Below, one piece after another: positions 43,884 to 54,075 of a stretch of 57,046 bases of DNA. The DNA is from an uncultured Pelagibacteraceae bacterium (GTDB lineage: Bacteria > Pseudomonadota > Alphaproteobacteria > Pelagibacterales > AG-422-B15): positions 1 through 57,046 of the forward strand of contig CACFAO010000007.1 of the NCBI GenBank assembly GCA_902564295.1, written 5' to 3'. The notes under the pieces are model-generated. The model was not told where the DNA came from. It did not search any database and saw only the letters and a program-made list of their open reading frames with translations. How positions within the stretch are numbered: the first letter of the stretch is position 1; each line of letters opens with the position of its first letter. A program made the position numbers and the translations under genes.

Positions 43884-45099
43884 AGTAAAAACACCACTCG
43901 TCGAAATTGATGGTGATGAAATGACAAGAATTATATGGCAATTCATCAAGGATAAATTAATACTTCCCTACCTTGATATAGAACTAGACTATTATGATCT
44001 AGGCGTAGAGAACAGAGATAAAACTAATGATAAAGTTACTGTAGACTCAGCCAATGCAATAAAAAAATATGGTGTAGGAGTTAAATGCGCAACTATCACA
44101 CCAGATGAAGATAGGGTGAAGGAATTTAAGCTAAAAGAAATGTGGCGTTCCCCAAACGGAACAATAAGAAATATCCTTGGTGGTACAGTTTTTAGAGAGC
44201 CAATAGTTTGCGAAAATGTTCCAAGGCTTGTACCCGGTTGGACAGATCCAATTGTAGTAGGACGACACGCATTTGGCGATCAATATAGAGCGACAGATTT
44301 TAAGGTTCCTGGAAAAGGAAAATTAAGCATTAAGTGGACGCCCGATGACCCCAACCAAGAACCGATAGAAAAAGAGGTTTATGAGTTTCAATCAAGTGGC
44401 GTTGCGATGGCAATGTACAATACCGATGAGTCCATACGTGATTTTGCTAGATCGTGCATGAATTACGCTCTAATGAGAGAGTGGCCAGTCTATTTATCGA
44501 CAAAAAATACTATTCTCAAAAAATATGACGGACGATTTAAAGATTTATTTCAGGAAATTTATGATAAAGAATTTGCTGATCAATTCAAATCTTTGGAACT
44601 TGATTATGAACATAGATTAATTGATGACATGGTCGCATCTGCATTAAAATGGAATGGAAAATTTGTTTGGGCATGTAAGAATTATGATGGAGATGTTCAA
44701 TCAGATACTGTCGCTCAAGGTTTTGGCTCTCTTGGATTAATGACAAGCGTGTTGATGACACCTGATGGAAAAACAATTGAGGCTGAAGCTGCTCACGGAA
44801 CTGTAACGAGGCACTATAGACTTCATCAAGAAGGAAAACAAACATCTACAAATCCAATAGCATCAATTTTTGCATGGTCAAGAGGTCTAAAGTATAGAGG
44901 AAAACTTGACGATAATGATGAACTAATTAAGTTTGCTGATATTCTTGAGAAAGTCTGTGTAAAAACAGTTGAACGTGGATCAATGACAAAGGATTTGGCA
45001 CTTCTTATGCCTCATGAGCAAGATTGGCACAGTACTGAAGACTTTCTTGAAATAATTGAACGAAATTTAAATAAAGCCCTTAATCCAACTTATCAGTAA
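43870..45099 (+). CDS. icd: NADP-dependent isocitrate dehydrogenase
   Basis: Oxidative decarboxylation of isocitrate to 2-oxoglutarate in the TCA cycle. The 409-residue protein belongs to the alphaproteobacterial/eukaryotic-type [16 protein letters not shown] at the start, the substrate-binding [13 protein letters not shown] with the catalytic Ser-Asn region, and the metal-binding [12 protein letters not shown] near the end. It starts within the LOG gene and ends 20 bp inside alaS on the other strand. Confidence 0.97.
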   Translation: MGKIKVKTPLVEIDGDEMTRIIWQFIKDKLILPYLDIELDYYDLGVENRDKTNDKVTVDSANAIKKYGVGVKCATITPDEDRVKEFKLKEMWRSPNGTIRNILGGTVFREPIVCENVPRLVPGWTDPIVVGRHAFGDQYRATDFKVPGKGKLSIKWTPDDPNQEPIEKEVYEFQSSGVAMAMYNTDESIRDFARSCMNYALMREWPVYLSTKNTILKKYDGRFKDLFQEIYDKEFADQFKSLELDYEHRLIDDMVASALKWNGKFVWACKNYDGDVQSDTVAQGFGSLGLMTSVLMTPDGKTIEAEAAHGTVTRHYRLHQEGKQTSTNPIASIFAWSRGLKYRGKLDDNDELIKFADILEKVCVKTVERGSMTKDLALLMPHEQDWHSTEDFLEIIERNLNKALNPTYQ

Positions 45100-47656
45100 T
45101 AAATTTCAGTATTTTATTTTTTTGGTCAGTTTCATCAATTAAATCGCCACCAGACTGAGCAAAATCTTTTCTGCCACCTCCTCCTTTTCCGTTAGAAACT
45201 GAAGAAGCGTACAAAGCAATATCATCTGCACCAATGACCTTTGTGAGGTTGTCTGTTACACCAACTAGGTAGCTGATTTTATTGTCTTTTTTTGAACCTA
45301 GAACAATAATACCACCATTTTTGAATTTTCTTTTGGCATTATCAATCACAGGTCTTAACGCAGAGCTTTTAGAATTTTCACAAAAGATAATGATGGTGTT
45401 TTTATTATTTGAAATTTCATCATTAACTTCTTTGATTAAATTATTAACTTCCTCTTTCGATTTTGATTTATCTTTTTCGGAAATTAATTTCTTTTCTTCT
45501 ATTTTCTTATTCTCTGCAGCTTTATTCATTTGATAAACTTTCAGGTCTTCACCGCGCAGAGCTTCAATCCTTCTAACTCCTGAAGCAACCGAAGATTCAT
45601 TAACTATTTTTAATTTCCCAATTTGACTTGTGTTCTCAACATGCGTGCCGCCACATAATTCAATGCTGAATGTTTTATTTCTCATCTTTCCTATTTTTAA
45701 CACTCTTACCTCATCAGAATATTTTTCTCCAAATAGAGCAAGTGCTCCAGCATTTACAGCGTCATCTGGTGTCATAATTTGAGTTTCAACATCTGATCCT
45801 TCCTCAATAACTGTATTCGAAATCTGCTCTATTTTAGATATCTCACTTTCTGAAAGAGATTTATGGTGACTAAAATCAAATCTTAATTTATCAAACGAAA
45901 CTAAAGAGCCTTTCTGGGTCACATGATCTCCCAAAACTTCTCTTAATGCTTGATGTAAAATATGTGTCGCAGAATGATAAGTCTTACATGAGCTTCTTCT
46001 AGCAGAATTAATTGACAAATGTGCACCTGTACCTTTATTGATATCTCCTCTAATTACTTTTCCGTGATGCACAAATAGGTTTCCTTTTTTTTGTGTGTCT
46101 GAAACTTCAAATTCGAAATTATCAGCTTCTATTGTTCCTGTATCACCAATTTGTCCACCAGACTCAGCATAAAATACTGTTTGATTGAGTATTAGCGATC
46201 CGTTGTCACCGCTATGTAAGCCATCAACTAATACACCTTCTTTTATTATAGAAATAATACTTCCTTCTGTTTTTTCAGATGTGTAGCCTAAAAACTCTGT
46301 AGGGGATAAACTTTTATTTAACTCAAACCAAATTTTATCGGTAGCTGTGCCACCAGATCCAGTCCAATTGCTTCTTGCTTTTTCTTTTTGATCCTCCAAA
46401 CATTTCTTAAAATCATCAATATCCACTTCAATTTTCTTATTTCTCAAAATATCTTGCGTTAAATCAATTGGGAAGCCATATGTGTCATACAGCTTAAAAG
46501 CTGACTGCCCATTTAGAATGGTTTTTCCATTCAAATTATCGATCATTGTATCAAGTTGCTTAATTCCTCTGGACAATAAATCTCTGAACCTTTGTTCTTC
46601 ATATTTCAATGTTTCATTTATTAGAGACTCTGCTCTTTCAAGCTCAGGATAGGACATTTTCATATTTGAAATCAGAGTTGGTGCCAGTTTGTGCATCATT
46701 AAATCATTGTAATTTAGAATGTGTACGTGCCTCATTGCTCTTCTCATAATTCTCCTTAAGACATAACCTCTGCCTTCATTCGATGGAAGGACACCGTCAG
46801 CAATTAAAAAGCATGAAGATCTTAGATGATCAGCTATTACTCTATGGCTTGATATTAAATTTTCATCATCATTTTTAGTTAATTCTTTAGAATGATTTAT
46901 AATTTCTAATATACTATCAACTTGATAATTATCATTTGTGCCCTGCATAACCGCAGCTATTCTCTCAATACCCATACCTGTGTCTATTGAGGGTCTTGGC
47001 AAATCAATACGATTTACTGTGTCAACTTGTTCATACTGCATAAAAACAAGATTCCATATTTCTACAAATCGATCACCCGTTTCATCAGCTTCACTAGGCG
47101 GTTTGCCAGTATAATTTTCACCATGATCATAAAATATTTCCGAGCAAGGTCCGCATGGCCCAGTTTCTCCCATTGACCAGAAATTATCTTTTGTAGAAAT
47201 TCTTATTATTTTATCATCGCTGAATCCAGTAATCTTCTTCCAAGCATTGTAAGCCTGCTCATCATCGTGATAAATAGTCACACAAAGCTTATCTTTATTT
47301 ATTCCCAGTTCAGAAGTGATAAATCTCCATGCATAATCTATTGCATCATCCTTAAAATAATCTCCAAATGAGAAATTTCCTAACATTTCAAAAAAAGTAT
47401 GATGCCTTAACGTATAGCCTACATTTTCTAAATCATTATGTTTCCCTCCTGCCCTAATGCATTTCTGAGCCGTTACGGCGCGGTTGAAATCTGTTTTCTC
47501 TAAACCTGTAAGTACATTTTTAAATTGAACCATTCCTGAATTAGCAAACATCAAAGTAGGATCATTTTGCGGCACAAGGGGGCTTGAATGAACATGTTTA
47601 TGTCCATTTCTTACAAAGTAAGTTATGAATGAGTCCCTTAAACTATTAATTTTCAT
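45080..47656 (-). CDS. alaS: Alanyl-tRNA synthetase
   Basis: Charges tRNA-Ala and edits mis-acylated Ser/Gly. The class II aminoacylation domain is at the N terminus ([23 protein letters not shown], with the typical F-x-x-x-G-H-x-H-V start). The editing domain carries [11 protein letters not shown] and [11 protein letters not shown], the zinc-binding His/Cys set. The C-Ala domain ends the protein. The 858-residue length is typical. It lies downstream of recA on the same strand, separated by a terminator hairpin. Confidence 0.98.
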   Translation of the reverse strand: MKINSLRDSFITYFVRNGHKHVHSSPLVPQNDPTLMFANSGMVQFKNVLTGLEKTDFNRAVTAQKCIRAGGKHNDLENVGYTLRHHTFFEMLGNFSFGDYFKDDAIDYAWRFITSELGINKDKLCVTIYHDDEQAYNAWKKITGFSDDKIIRISTKDNFWSMGETGPCGPCSEIFYDHGENYTGKPPSEADETGDRFVEIWNLVFMQYEQVDTVNRIDLPRPSIDTGMGIERIAAVMQGTNDNYQVDSILEIINHSKELTKNDDENLISSHRVIADHLRSSCFLIADGVLPSNEGRGYVLRRIMRRAMRHVHILNYNDLMMHKLAPTLISNMKMSYPELERAESLINETLKYEEQRFRDLLSRGIKQLDTMIDNLNGKTILNGQSAFKLYDTYGFPIDLTQDILRNKKIEVDIDDFKKCLEDQKEKARSNWTGSGGTATDKIWFELNKSLSPTEFLGYTSEKTEGSIISIIKEGVLVDGLHSGDNGSLILNQTVFYAESGGQIGDTGTIEADNFEFEVSDTQKKGNLFVHHGKVIRGDINKGTGAHLSINSARRSSCKTYHSATHILHQALREVLGDHVTQKGSLVSFDKLRFDFSHHKSLSESEISKIEQISNTVIEEGSDVETQIMTPDDAVNAGALALFGEKYSDEVRVLKIGKMRNKTFSIELCGGTHVENTSQIGKLKIVNESSVASGVRRIEALRGEDLKVYQMNKAAENKKIEEKKLISEKDKSKSKEEVNNLIKEVNDEISNNKNTIIIFCENSKSSALRPVIDNAKRKFKNGGIIVLGSKKDNKISYLVGVTDNLTKVIGADDIALYASSVSNGKGGGGRKDFAQSGGDLIDETDQKNKILKFITDKLD

Positions 47657-47687
47657 AGTAAAGGTATAACATCGAGACGGCTAAAAC

Positions 47688-47716
47688 GCAAAAAGACGCT
47701 TCAAGCGCCTTTTTGC
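47688..47716 (-). terminator. Rho-independent terminator after recA
   Basis: GCAAAAAGACGCTT (47688-47701) pairs with AAGCGCCTTTTTGC (47703-47716) across a single unpaired base, so the real loop is a few bases larger. One G-T pair interrupts the stem. Read on the minus strand, a GC core is followed by a T-run. It is symmetrical and could stop transcription in either direction. It separates recA from alaS and is the only clear intrinsic terminator I see in the window. Confidence 0.8.
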
Positions 47717-47739
47717 TATGATCAATTTATATGAATTTC

Positions 47740-48819
47740 TTATTCTTCTGGAGTATCTTCGACTTCCTCGTTTTCTCCAATTTGCTCAGGCATTTCCTCA
47801 GATTGTCCTCTAATTATTGACTCAATTTCATTAGCTACTGCAGGATTGTCCTTTAAAAAGATCTTAGAGTTTTCTCTTCCTTGACCTATCTTATTACCTT
47901 TATAAGAAAACCACGCCCCAGACTTTTCAATAGTGCCAACTTTTACACCCAAATCAATAAGCTCGCCCAATTTTGAAATTCCCTCACCGTACATAATGTC
48001 AAATTCCACTACGCGGAATGGCGGAGCAACTTTATTTTTTACAACCTTTACTCTTGTTTGGTTTCCAATAATTTCGTCTTTATCTTTTATTGCCCCTATC
48101 CTTCTGATGTCTAATCTGCATGATGAGTAAAATTTCAGAGCATTACCTCCAGCCGTTGTTTCAGGGCTACCAAACATCACACCAATTTTCATTCGAATTT
48201 GATTGATGAATATTACCATACAATTGGATTTAGATACGGAGCCTGTAAGTTTTCTTAATGCTTGACTCATTAATCTTGCTTGAAGACCCATGTGTGCATC
48301 TCCCATTTCACCCTCAATTTCTGCTTTAGGAGTTAATGCTGCAACTGAGTCGACAACTAGAACTGATATTGCTTTCGATCTAACAAGTGAGTCGGTTATT
48401 TCAAGAGCTTGCTCACCTGTATCTGGCTGCGAAATGATAAGTTCATCAATGTTTACGCCGAGTTTTTTTGCGTAAGCAGGATCCAATGCATGCTCAGCAT
48501 CAATAAACGCGCAATTCTCACCTTTTTTCTGCGCTTCGGCAATGACATGTAATGCAAGAGTTGTTTTACCCGATGATTCTGGTCCATAAATTTCAACTAT
48601 TCTACCTTTTGGCAGTCCACCTATTCCTAAAGCTACATCTAAAGATAAAGACCCAGTTGAAATTGCCTCAACATCCATAACGGTCCTTTGGCCAAGTTTC
48701 ATAATTGAGCCTTTTCCGTAAGTTTGCTCAATTTGTGACATTGCCACGTCTAAAGCTTTTGCTTTTTCTGAGTTGTCCATTTTTTTATCGTCTACCACTT
48801 TTAAATTTGCTTTTGTCAT
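47740..48819 (-). CDS. recA: Recombinase A
   Basis: DNA strand exchange, and co-protease for LexA. Walker A is GPESSGKTT (79-87), [11 protein letters not shown] the Walker B, and [10 protein letters not shown] the DNA-binding segment. The C-terminal end is acidic (EEVEDTPEE). The 359-residue length is typical and there is no intein. GGAGAAAG before the ATG is a clear ribosome-binding site. A LexA-like box and promoter lie 40-90 bp upstream. Confidence 0.98.
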   Translation of the reverse strand: MTKANLKVVDDKKMDNSEKAKALDVAMSQIEQTYGKGSIMKLGQRTVMDVEAISTGSLSLDVALGIGGLPKGRIVEIYGPESSGKTTLALHVIAEAQKKGENCAFIDAEHALDPAYAKKLGVNIDELIISQPDTGEQALEITDSLVRSKAISVLVVDSVAALTPKAEIEGEMGDAHMGLQARLMSQALRKLTGSVSKSNCMVIFINQIRMKIGVMFGSPETTAGGNALKFYSSCRLDIRRIGAIKDKDEIIGNQTRVKVVKNKVAPPFRVVEFDIMYGEGISKLGELIDLGVKVGTIEKSGAWFSYKGNKIGQGRENSKIFLKDNPAVANEIESIIRGQSEEMPEQIGENEEVEDTPEE

Positions 48820-48858
48820 GTGCTTTCTCCAAACTTAGTTTTAATATATATCCCATTT

Positions 48859-48905
48859 GTACACATTTTGTTCTCATTTTACAATACCATATAAACCATT
48901 GTTAA
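48859..48905 (-). promoter_or_regulatory. recA promoter with SOS-box-like element
   Basis: Minus strand: TTAACA (48905-48900) then 18 bases then TAAAAT (48881-48876) is a usable -35/-10. Directly downstream, GAAC-N7-GTAC (48873-48859) is one mismatch from the alphaproteobacterial LexA box (GTTC-N7-GTTC in complement). The overlap with the transcription start fits repression by LexA. lexA itself is not in the window. Confidence 0.45.
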
Positions 48906-49051
48906 ATAACGATAAAATATAATTTGTTCAATTAATGTTCTTAAATTTTATAGTTTTTATCAACAGTTGATTCTTAATCTAATGATATAACTCAATTAGA
49001 TTAACTTAAATATATATCTAAAATTGGCTGATTTTCACTGTTAATAACTAT

Positions 49052-49462
49052 TTAGTCGTCAGAATGAAGCTTTTCGTCTCTCTCGTGCATTTCTTGGGCT
49101 TCAATACTGAGAGTAGTTACTGGCCTAGCGTCCAATCTTTCGATATTTATTGGTTCTCCAGTAACTTCGCAATAGCCATAGCTTCCATTTTCTATCCTGG
49201 CAAGCGCAGCATCTATCTTGGCGATTAATTTACGTTGCCTATCTCGAGACTTTAATTCAAGGGATTTCTCTGACTCTTGGGTAGCTCTATCAGACATGTC
49301 GGCTGGAGCAATTGAATCTTGTAGATTCTCGACTGTTTCTCTACTTTCTCTGTGAATCTCATCCTTCCAATTTTTAAGCTTGGTTCTAAAATATTCTTTT
49401 TGCTTTGCGTTCATGAACTTTTCAGATTTTGTTGGCTTGTAGGTTTTTGGAAGTTTGACCAT
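49052..49462 (-). CDS. dksA: DksA/TraR-family RNA polymerase regulator
   Basis: Binds the secondary channel of RNA polymerase and, with ppGpp, represses rRNA promoters. 136 residues with a coiled-coil hairpin (about 20-85: LKNWKDEIHRESRETVENLQD with the D-x-x-D tip region APADMSDRATQ) and a zinc-finger remnant YGYCEVTGEPINIERLDARPVTTLSIEAQE. Only one of the four zinc cysteines remains, the usual state in alphaproteobacterial DksA. A strong AAGGAGT ribosome-binding site precedes the ATG. The 232 bp between it and recA hold no other gene. Confidence 0.93.
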   Translation of the reverse strand: MVKLPKTYKPTKSEKFMNAKQKEYFRTKLKNWKDEIHRESRETVENLQDSIAPADMSDRATQESEKSLELKSRDRQRKLIAKIDAALARIENGSYGYCEVTGEPINIERLDARPVTTLSIEAQEMHERDEKLHSDD

Positions 49463-49603
49463 ATTTACTCCTTGAGAATTAAGATTAAAAACAGTTGGGT
49501 GCTTTTAGTGGTTTTTGTTATTTAAGTCAACGGAACATTACAATTTTTATGATTGATAAATAACTGAAATATAATATGTTTCTCTGAAATTAATCTTAAT
49601 TAT

Positions 49604-50458
49604 ATGAAGTTTGAAGGAACCAGCTCCTATATTGCAACAGAGGATCTTAAAGTGGCAGTAAATGCCGCTATTACTCTTGAAAGACCAATAATAGTCAAAG
49701 GTGAGCCTGGCACTGGTAAAACAATGCTAGCTCATGAGGTGGCAAAATCTCTAGATGCTGAAATAATAACTTGGCATATTAAGTCTACAACTAAAGCTCA
49801 ACAAGGTCTCTACGAATATGATGCTGTTACAAGATTGCGTGATTCGCAGCTAGGAGATGAAAAAGTTAAGGATATCAAAAATTATATCAGCAAAGGTAAG
49901 TTATGGAATGCTTTTGAGAGCGATAAAAGGCCAGTCCTATTAATAGATGAAATTGATAAGGCTGATATCGAATTTCCAAACGATCTATTACTAGAACTAG
50001 ATAAGATGGAATTTTTTGTTTACGAAACTGGTGAGACGATTAAGGCACAAAATAGGCCAATAGTAATTATAACATCAAACAATGAGAAGGAATTACCGGA
50101 CGCATTTCTTAGAAGGTGCTTTTTTCATTACATTAAGTTTCCTGATCCAAATACGATGGAAGAGATCGTTGAAGTGCATTATCCAGATATAAAAAAAGAT
50201 CTAATTCAAGAAGCATTTAAAATATTTTACGATATTAGAGAAGTTCCAGGAATTAAAAAGAAGCCATCTACCTCTGAACTAATTGATTGGCTAAAGTTGC
50301 TCATGACGGATGATGTAGATGCTAAAATCCTAAGAGAAAAGGATCCGAAAAAGTTAATACCACCTCTTCATGGGGCTTTGCTAAAGAATGAACAAGATGT
50401 TCATTTATTTGAGCGTTTAGCTTTCATATCTCGTAGAGAAAATGAGAATGTTGAGTAG
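49604..50458 (+). CDS. MoxR-family AAA+ ATPase
   Basis: 284 residues. Walker A is GEPGTGKT (33-40), Walker B LLIDEIDKAD (about 110-119), with the sensor region VIITSNNEKELPDAFLRRC. MoxR ATPases work with VWA-domain proteins to mature metalloenzymes or large complexes. The next gene is a VWA protein of the CoxE type, as in CoxD/CoxE pairs of CO-dehydrogenase clusters, but no cox structural genes are present here. Confidence 0.9.
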   Translation: MKFEGTSSYIATEDLKVAVNAAITLERPIIVKGEPGTGKTMLAHEVAKSLDAEIITWHIKSTTKAQQGLYEYDAVTRLRDSQLGDEKVKDIKNYISKGKLWNAFESDKRPVLLIDEIDKADIEFPNDLLLELDKMEFFVYETGETIKAQNRPIVIITSNNEKELPDAFLRRCFFHYIKFPDPNTMEEIVEVHYPDIKKDLIQEAFKIFYDIREVPGIKKKPSTSELIDWLKLLMTDDVDAKILREKDPKKLIPPLHGALLKNEQDVHLFERLAFISRRENENVE

Positions 50459-50486
50459 AGTAAGAATCTCTATAAAATAATATTAT

Positions 50487-51665
50487 ATGTTTATTAATTT
50501 CTTTTTTGACCTCAAACAAGCAAGCTTACCCGTATCATTAAAAGAATACTTGATGTTGATGGAAGCGATGAATAAGCGTGTTGTTGACTCATTCAATGTT
50601 AACGACTTTTATTATCTAAGCCGCTCAGCATTAGTCAAAGATGAGAGATATTTAGATAAATTTGATCGAGTTTTTGGGCATTCATTTAAGGGGTTAGAGA
50701 ACCCTGAAGGTGAAACAGCAAAAGAAATTCCAGAAGAATGGTTAAAATTGATGGGGCAAAAGTATTTAACTGATGAAGAAAAAAAGATGATTGAGTCTTT
50801 GGGTGGCTGGGACAAGTTAATGGAAACACTCAAACAGAGGTTGGAGGAGCAAAAAAAGAGGCACCAAGGTGGAAGCAAATGGATTGGAACAGGTGGAACA
50901 TCTCCTTTTGGAGCATACGGCTATAACCCTGAAGGAATAAGAATTGGTCAGAAAGAAGGAAAAAGTAAAAAGGCAGTAAAAGTTTGGGATAAAAGAGAAT
51001 TTAGCAACTTAGATGGCGACGTAGAACTTGGTACTCGAAATATAAAGATTGCTCTTAGAAGATTGAGAAAGTTTGCGCGCGAAGGAGCTGAAACTGAGTT
51101 AGATTTAGATAATACAATTAAGTCTACTGCTCATAAAGGTTACATTGACGTTAAAATGATGCCTGAACGAAGAAACAAAATCAAAGTATTACTTTTTTTT
51201 GATGTTGGTGGATCAATGGATGCACATGTTAAAATCTGTGAGGAGCTATTTTCTGCAGCAAGAACAGAATTTAAACACATGGAATATTTCTACTACCACA
51301 ATTGCTTGTATGATGCGGTTTGGAAAGATAATAATCGCAGATACAATGACAATATCAAAACATGGGACGTTCTGCACACATACCCATCTGATTATAAAAT
51401 AATATTTGTTGGAGACGCTGAAATGAGCCCGTATGAAATAACCTACCCTGGCGGAAGTGTAGAGTTCTGGAACGAAGAGTCTGGTGAAACTTGGCTAACT
51501 AGAATGTTAAACGTATACGAGAATGCGATTTGGCTTAATCCGATACCTGAGCGATATTGGGATAGAATTGCATCAACTTCCATTATAAAGCAGATCTTTT
51601 CTGATCGAATGTTTCCTCTCACAATTGAGGGAATTGATCAGGCCATGCGTGAACTAAATAAATAA
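50487..51665 (+). CDS. CoxE-like VWA-domain protein
   Basis: 392 residues. A variable N-terminal part (about 1-180) contains a glutamine/lysine-rich helix and a glycine-rich stretch. A VWA domain (about 225-390) carries the metal-site variant FFDVGGSMD (about 239-247) and YYYHNCLYDAVWKDN downstream. The G-G-S form of the MIDAS motif is common to this subfamily. It is 28 bp after the MoxR gene, and the pair probably acts as one assembly machine whose target is not evident. Confidence 0.85.
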   Translation: MFINFFFDLKQASLPVSLKEYLMLMEAMNKRVVDSFNVNDFYYLSRSALVKDERYLDKFDRVFGHSFKGLENPEGETAKEIPEEWLKLMGQKYLTDEEKKMIESLGGWDKLMETLKQRLEEQKKRHQGGSKWIGTGGTSPFGAYGYNPEGIRIGQKEGKSKKAVKVWDKREFSNLDGDVELGTRNIKIALRRLRKFAREGAETELDLDNTIKSTAHKGYIDVKMMPERRNKIKVLLFFDVGGSMDAHVKICEELFSAARTEFKHMEYFYYHNCLYDAVWKDNNRRYNDNIKTWDVLHTYPSDYKIIFVGDAEMSPYEITYPGGSVEFWNEESGETWLTRMLNVYENAIWLNPIPERYWDRIASTSIIKQIFSDRMFPLTIEGIDQAMRELNK

Positions 51666-51668
51666 ACC

Positions 51669-52538
51669 ATGCTTAAAGAGCAGAACGTTATTTTGGGCAT
51701 ATCTTTGTTATGCCTAGGATTATTAATAGCTCCTTTATATGATGCGCTCGCTAAGTACTTAAGCGAGGACATTGGTATACTTGAAATAATTTGGGGACGT
51801 TTTTTCAGCCATTTTATTTTCTTAGTACCACTTGTTTATTTTTTAAAAGGAAAAAAAGAATTTGTTAATCAATCAACAAAGCATCAATTAATCAGAGGTA
51901 CTTTTATATTTCTTGCGACGGCATTCTTTTATGCATCAATTTCACAAATCCCTCTTGCAAATGCATTGAGCATAATGCTCATTGCTCCCATTGTGGTGGT
52001 ATTCATGTCTTCATTTATTTTGGGAGAAAAATTAAATTCACTAAAGATCTTTTGTACATTTTTTGGTTTTTTTGGAACTCTTTTAGTAATACAGCCAGGG
52101 TTTAGTGAGTTTAATTATTTTTCTTTGTTTGCCTTATTTTCAGGATTCTTTTATGCAATGTATCTTGTTTACACACGCCGTGTAAACTTTACTTCTGATC
52201 CATGGGTAAGCCTGTGTTATACCGCTATTCCTGGGGCAATAATAATGACTATTTTTCTTCCTTTTTATTGGAACAGTGATCCTAATTTTAGTCAGATTAT
52301 TTTGATGGGCTCAATTGGATTAGTTGTGATTCTGGTACATTTTATATTTATAAAAGCTTATCAAAATGCTGAAGCAAGCATTTTGGCGCCATTTCACTAT
52401 TTTGAAATCGTCAGTAATATGCTAATAAGCGTCTTATTTTTTAGAGATATTCCAAACATAATAGTTTGCTTTGGAATTCTTTGTATTGTGAGTAGCGGAG
52501 TACTTATAACTGTTAGGCAAAAACTAAATTATGAATAA
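51669..52538 (+). CDS. EamA/DMT-family transporter
   Basis: 289 residues with ten predicted membrane helices arranged as two EamA repeats. The first helix region is LGISLLCLGLLIAPLYDALAKYL, and LANALSIMLIAPIVVVFMSSFILGE falls in repeat 1. Family members export amino acids, purines or other metabolites; the substrate here is unknown. It starts 3 bp after the VWA gene and overlaps dusA by 8 bp. Confidence 0.86.
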   Translation: MLKEQNVILGISLLCLGLLIAPLYDALAKYLSEDIGILEIIWGRFFSHFIFLVPLVYFLKGKKEFVNQSTKHQLIRGTFIFLATAFFYASISQIPLANALSIMLIAPIVVVFMSSFILGEKLNSLKIFCTFFGFFGTLLVIQPGFSEFNYFSLFALFSGFFYAMYLVYTRRVNFTSDPWVSLCYTAIPGAIIMTIFLPFYWNSDPNFSQIILMGSIGLVVILVHFIFIKAYQNAEASILAPFHYFEIVSNMLISVLFFRDIPNIIVCFGILCIVSSGVLITVRQKLNYE

Positions 52539-53502
52539 TTTGAACGTTGACTATCGCTTTTCTGTAGCACCAATGATGGGAGTGACAACTCCAAGTGCAA
52601 GGTACATGTACCGTCTTATTTCAAAAGAAGCTGTTTTATTTACTGAAATGATAGCCAGTCAAGCTTTACACAGAGGCGATTACAAAAAACTTCTTAGAAA
52701 AGAAAATATCGAAAAACCTGTCATTCTACAGGTTGGCGGTTCTGATATAGGCTTATTAAAATATTCAACAAATTTAGCAAATAAGTTTGATTATCAGGGT
52801 ATCAATTTAAATGTTGGCTGCCCCTCTAAAAAAGTTTCTCAAGGGAAAATGGGGGCGTGTTTGATGAAAGAAGCAGAACTGGTTAGAGATTGCTTGAGTG
52901 GAATGAAAGAAGAGACTTCAATGGATGTTTCATTAAAATGTAGAATTGGTGTTGATGAATTTGACTCTTATGATTTTTTTAGAAATTTCATTTCTACAGT
53001 TCTTGAGAGTGATGTGAAAATTATTTTTATTCATGCCCGAAAAGCTTTTCTAAAAGGTCTTGATCCTAAAAAAAATCGCACATTGCCAGAACTTAAATAT
53101 GAATTTGTTTACAATATCAAAAAGGAGTTTCCTGAAATTAAATTTATAATGAATGGAGGTTTAACAAATATTGATGACTGTATTGAACAATTAAAATATT
53201 TAGATGGAGTGATGATAGGTCGAGCAATACAGGCAAACCCTTTCTTTATAAAAGATGTGGATCATATTTTTTATGGTCAAAGTAATATTCAAGTTAACAA
53301 GTCCGATGTTGTGAAAAAGTATTTTAATTATATTAAAATGAATATTGAAACTGTATCTACCTACGAATTGCTCAGTCCATTACTTTCACTTTGTTTTGGA
53401 GTTCCAGGATCTAAAAAATTTAAACAAGAAGTGAATGAATTAATAAGAGCGAGAGATATCAATAAGTTAGAAGATACTTATCTAAATTTGATTGCCGCTT
53501 AA
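52531..53502 (+). CDS. dusA: tRNA-dihydrouridine synthase A
   Basis: FMN/NADPH-dependent reduction of uridines in the D-loop of tRNA. The TIM barrel begins RFSVAPMMGVTT. The catalytic Cys is C97 in NVGCPSKKV. DYFVHARKA-like IFIHARKAFLKGL, then KFIMNGGL and DGVMIGRA, hold the FMN. The 323-residue length fits DusA. Its stop shares the palindrome TTAA with the stop of the convergent nitroreductase gene (4 bp overlap). Confidence 0.93.
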   Translation: MNNLNVDYRFSVAPMMGVTTPSARYMYRLISKEAVLFTEMIASQALHRGDYKKLLRKENIEKPVILQVGGSDIGLLKYSTNLANKFDYQGINLNVGCPSKKVSQGKMGACLMKEAELVRDCLSGMKEETSMDVSLKCRIGVDEFDSYDFFRNFISTVLESDVKIIFIHARKAFLKGLDPKKNRTLPELKYEFVYNIKKEFPEIKFIMNGGLTNIDDCIEQLKYLDGVMIGRAIQANPFFIKDVDHIFYGQSNIQVNKSDVVKKYFNYIKMNIETVSTYELLSPLLSLCFGVPGSKKFKQEVNELIRARDINKLEDTYLNLIAA

Positions 53503-54074
53503 ATTATTTCAGCAATATCAGAAAAGTTATACCTCGGCGCTCTTTCATAAAAACCGCCTTCAGCAGCGTATCCCAAATTACATAGAAAATTGCTTTTAAT
53601 TGTCGTGCCATTAAAAAATTCCTTATCAACTAGATCATTTGAGAATCCTGACATTGGTCCAACTGATAAACCAAGAGAATTTGCTGCCTTTATGAAGTAA
53701 CCTCCTTGAATTGATGAGTTTCTAAAGGCTGTAACCTCAGACTTAGTTGTATCATTTTCAAAATATTGCTTAGCATCCTCACGTAAATAGTTTTTTGGAA
53801 GATCACGCCAAAATTCTACGTCCATCCCAATGATTGTACATACAGGTGCGTTGATAACTTTGCTAATATTATCATCACTCACTAATTTTGATAGCTTTTC
53901 CTTTGAAATACTACTTTTTAGAAACTTTAATCTCATTGGACTAGAGTTAAACGAAGTTGGTCCCCACTTAACAAGATTATAAAGTTCATTCAGTGTATCG
54001 TTTGCAACTTCCTTTTCAGTAAATTTATAACAAGTCTGTGGTTCAACAAATATTTCTTTAATTTTGTCAGACAT
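53499..54074 (-). CDS. RutE-like nitroreductase (malonic semialdehyde reductase family)
   Basis: 191-residue FMN nitroreductase. VKWGPTSFNSSPMRLKFL, FRNSSIQGGYFIKAANSLGLSVGPMSGF and the closing GYAAEGGFYERAPR match the RutE/HadB family throughout. In E. coli RutE reduces malonic semialdehyde in pyrimidine catabolism, but no other rut genes are nearby. A general aldehyde or redox detoxification role is possible. It begins a run of four minus-strand redox genes. Confidence 0.85.
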   Translation of the reverse strand: MSDKIKEIFVEPQTCYKFTEKEVANDTLNELYNLVKWGPTSFNSSPMRLKFLKSSISKEKLSKLVSDDNISKVINAPVCTIIGMDVEFWRDLPKNYLREDAKQYFENDTTKSEVTAFRNSSIQGGYFIKAANSLGLSVGPMSGFSNDLVDKEFFNGTTIKSNFLCNLGYAAEGGFYERAPRYNFSDIAEII

Positions 54075-54075
54075 C

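Noticed and set aside
48820-49051. A possible small RNA or tRNA in the recA-dksA gap
   Set aside because: I see a promoter and SOS-like box near recA, but no cloverleaf and no convincing hairpin with a T-run in the remaining 150 bases.
49052-49462. DksA with a broken zinc finger as a decayed gene
   Set aside because: Loss of three of the four cysteines with the TLS-x-EAQE sequence is standard for alphaproteobacterial DksA, and the coiled-coil tip is intact.
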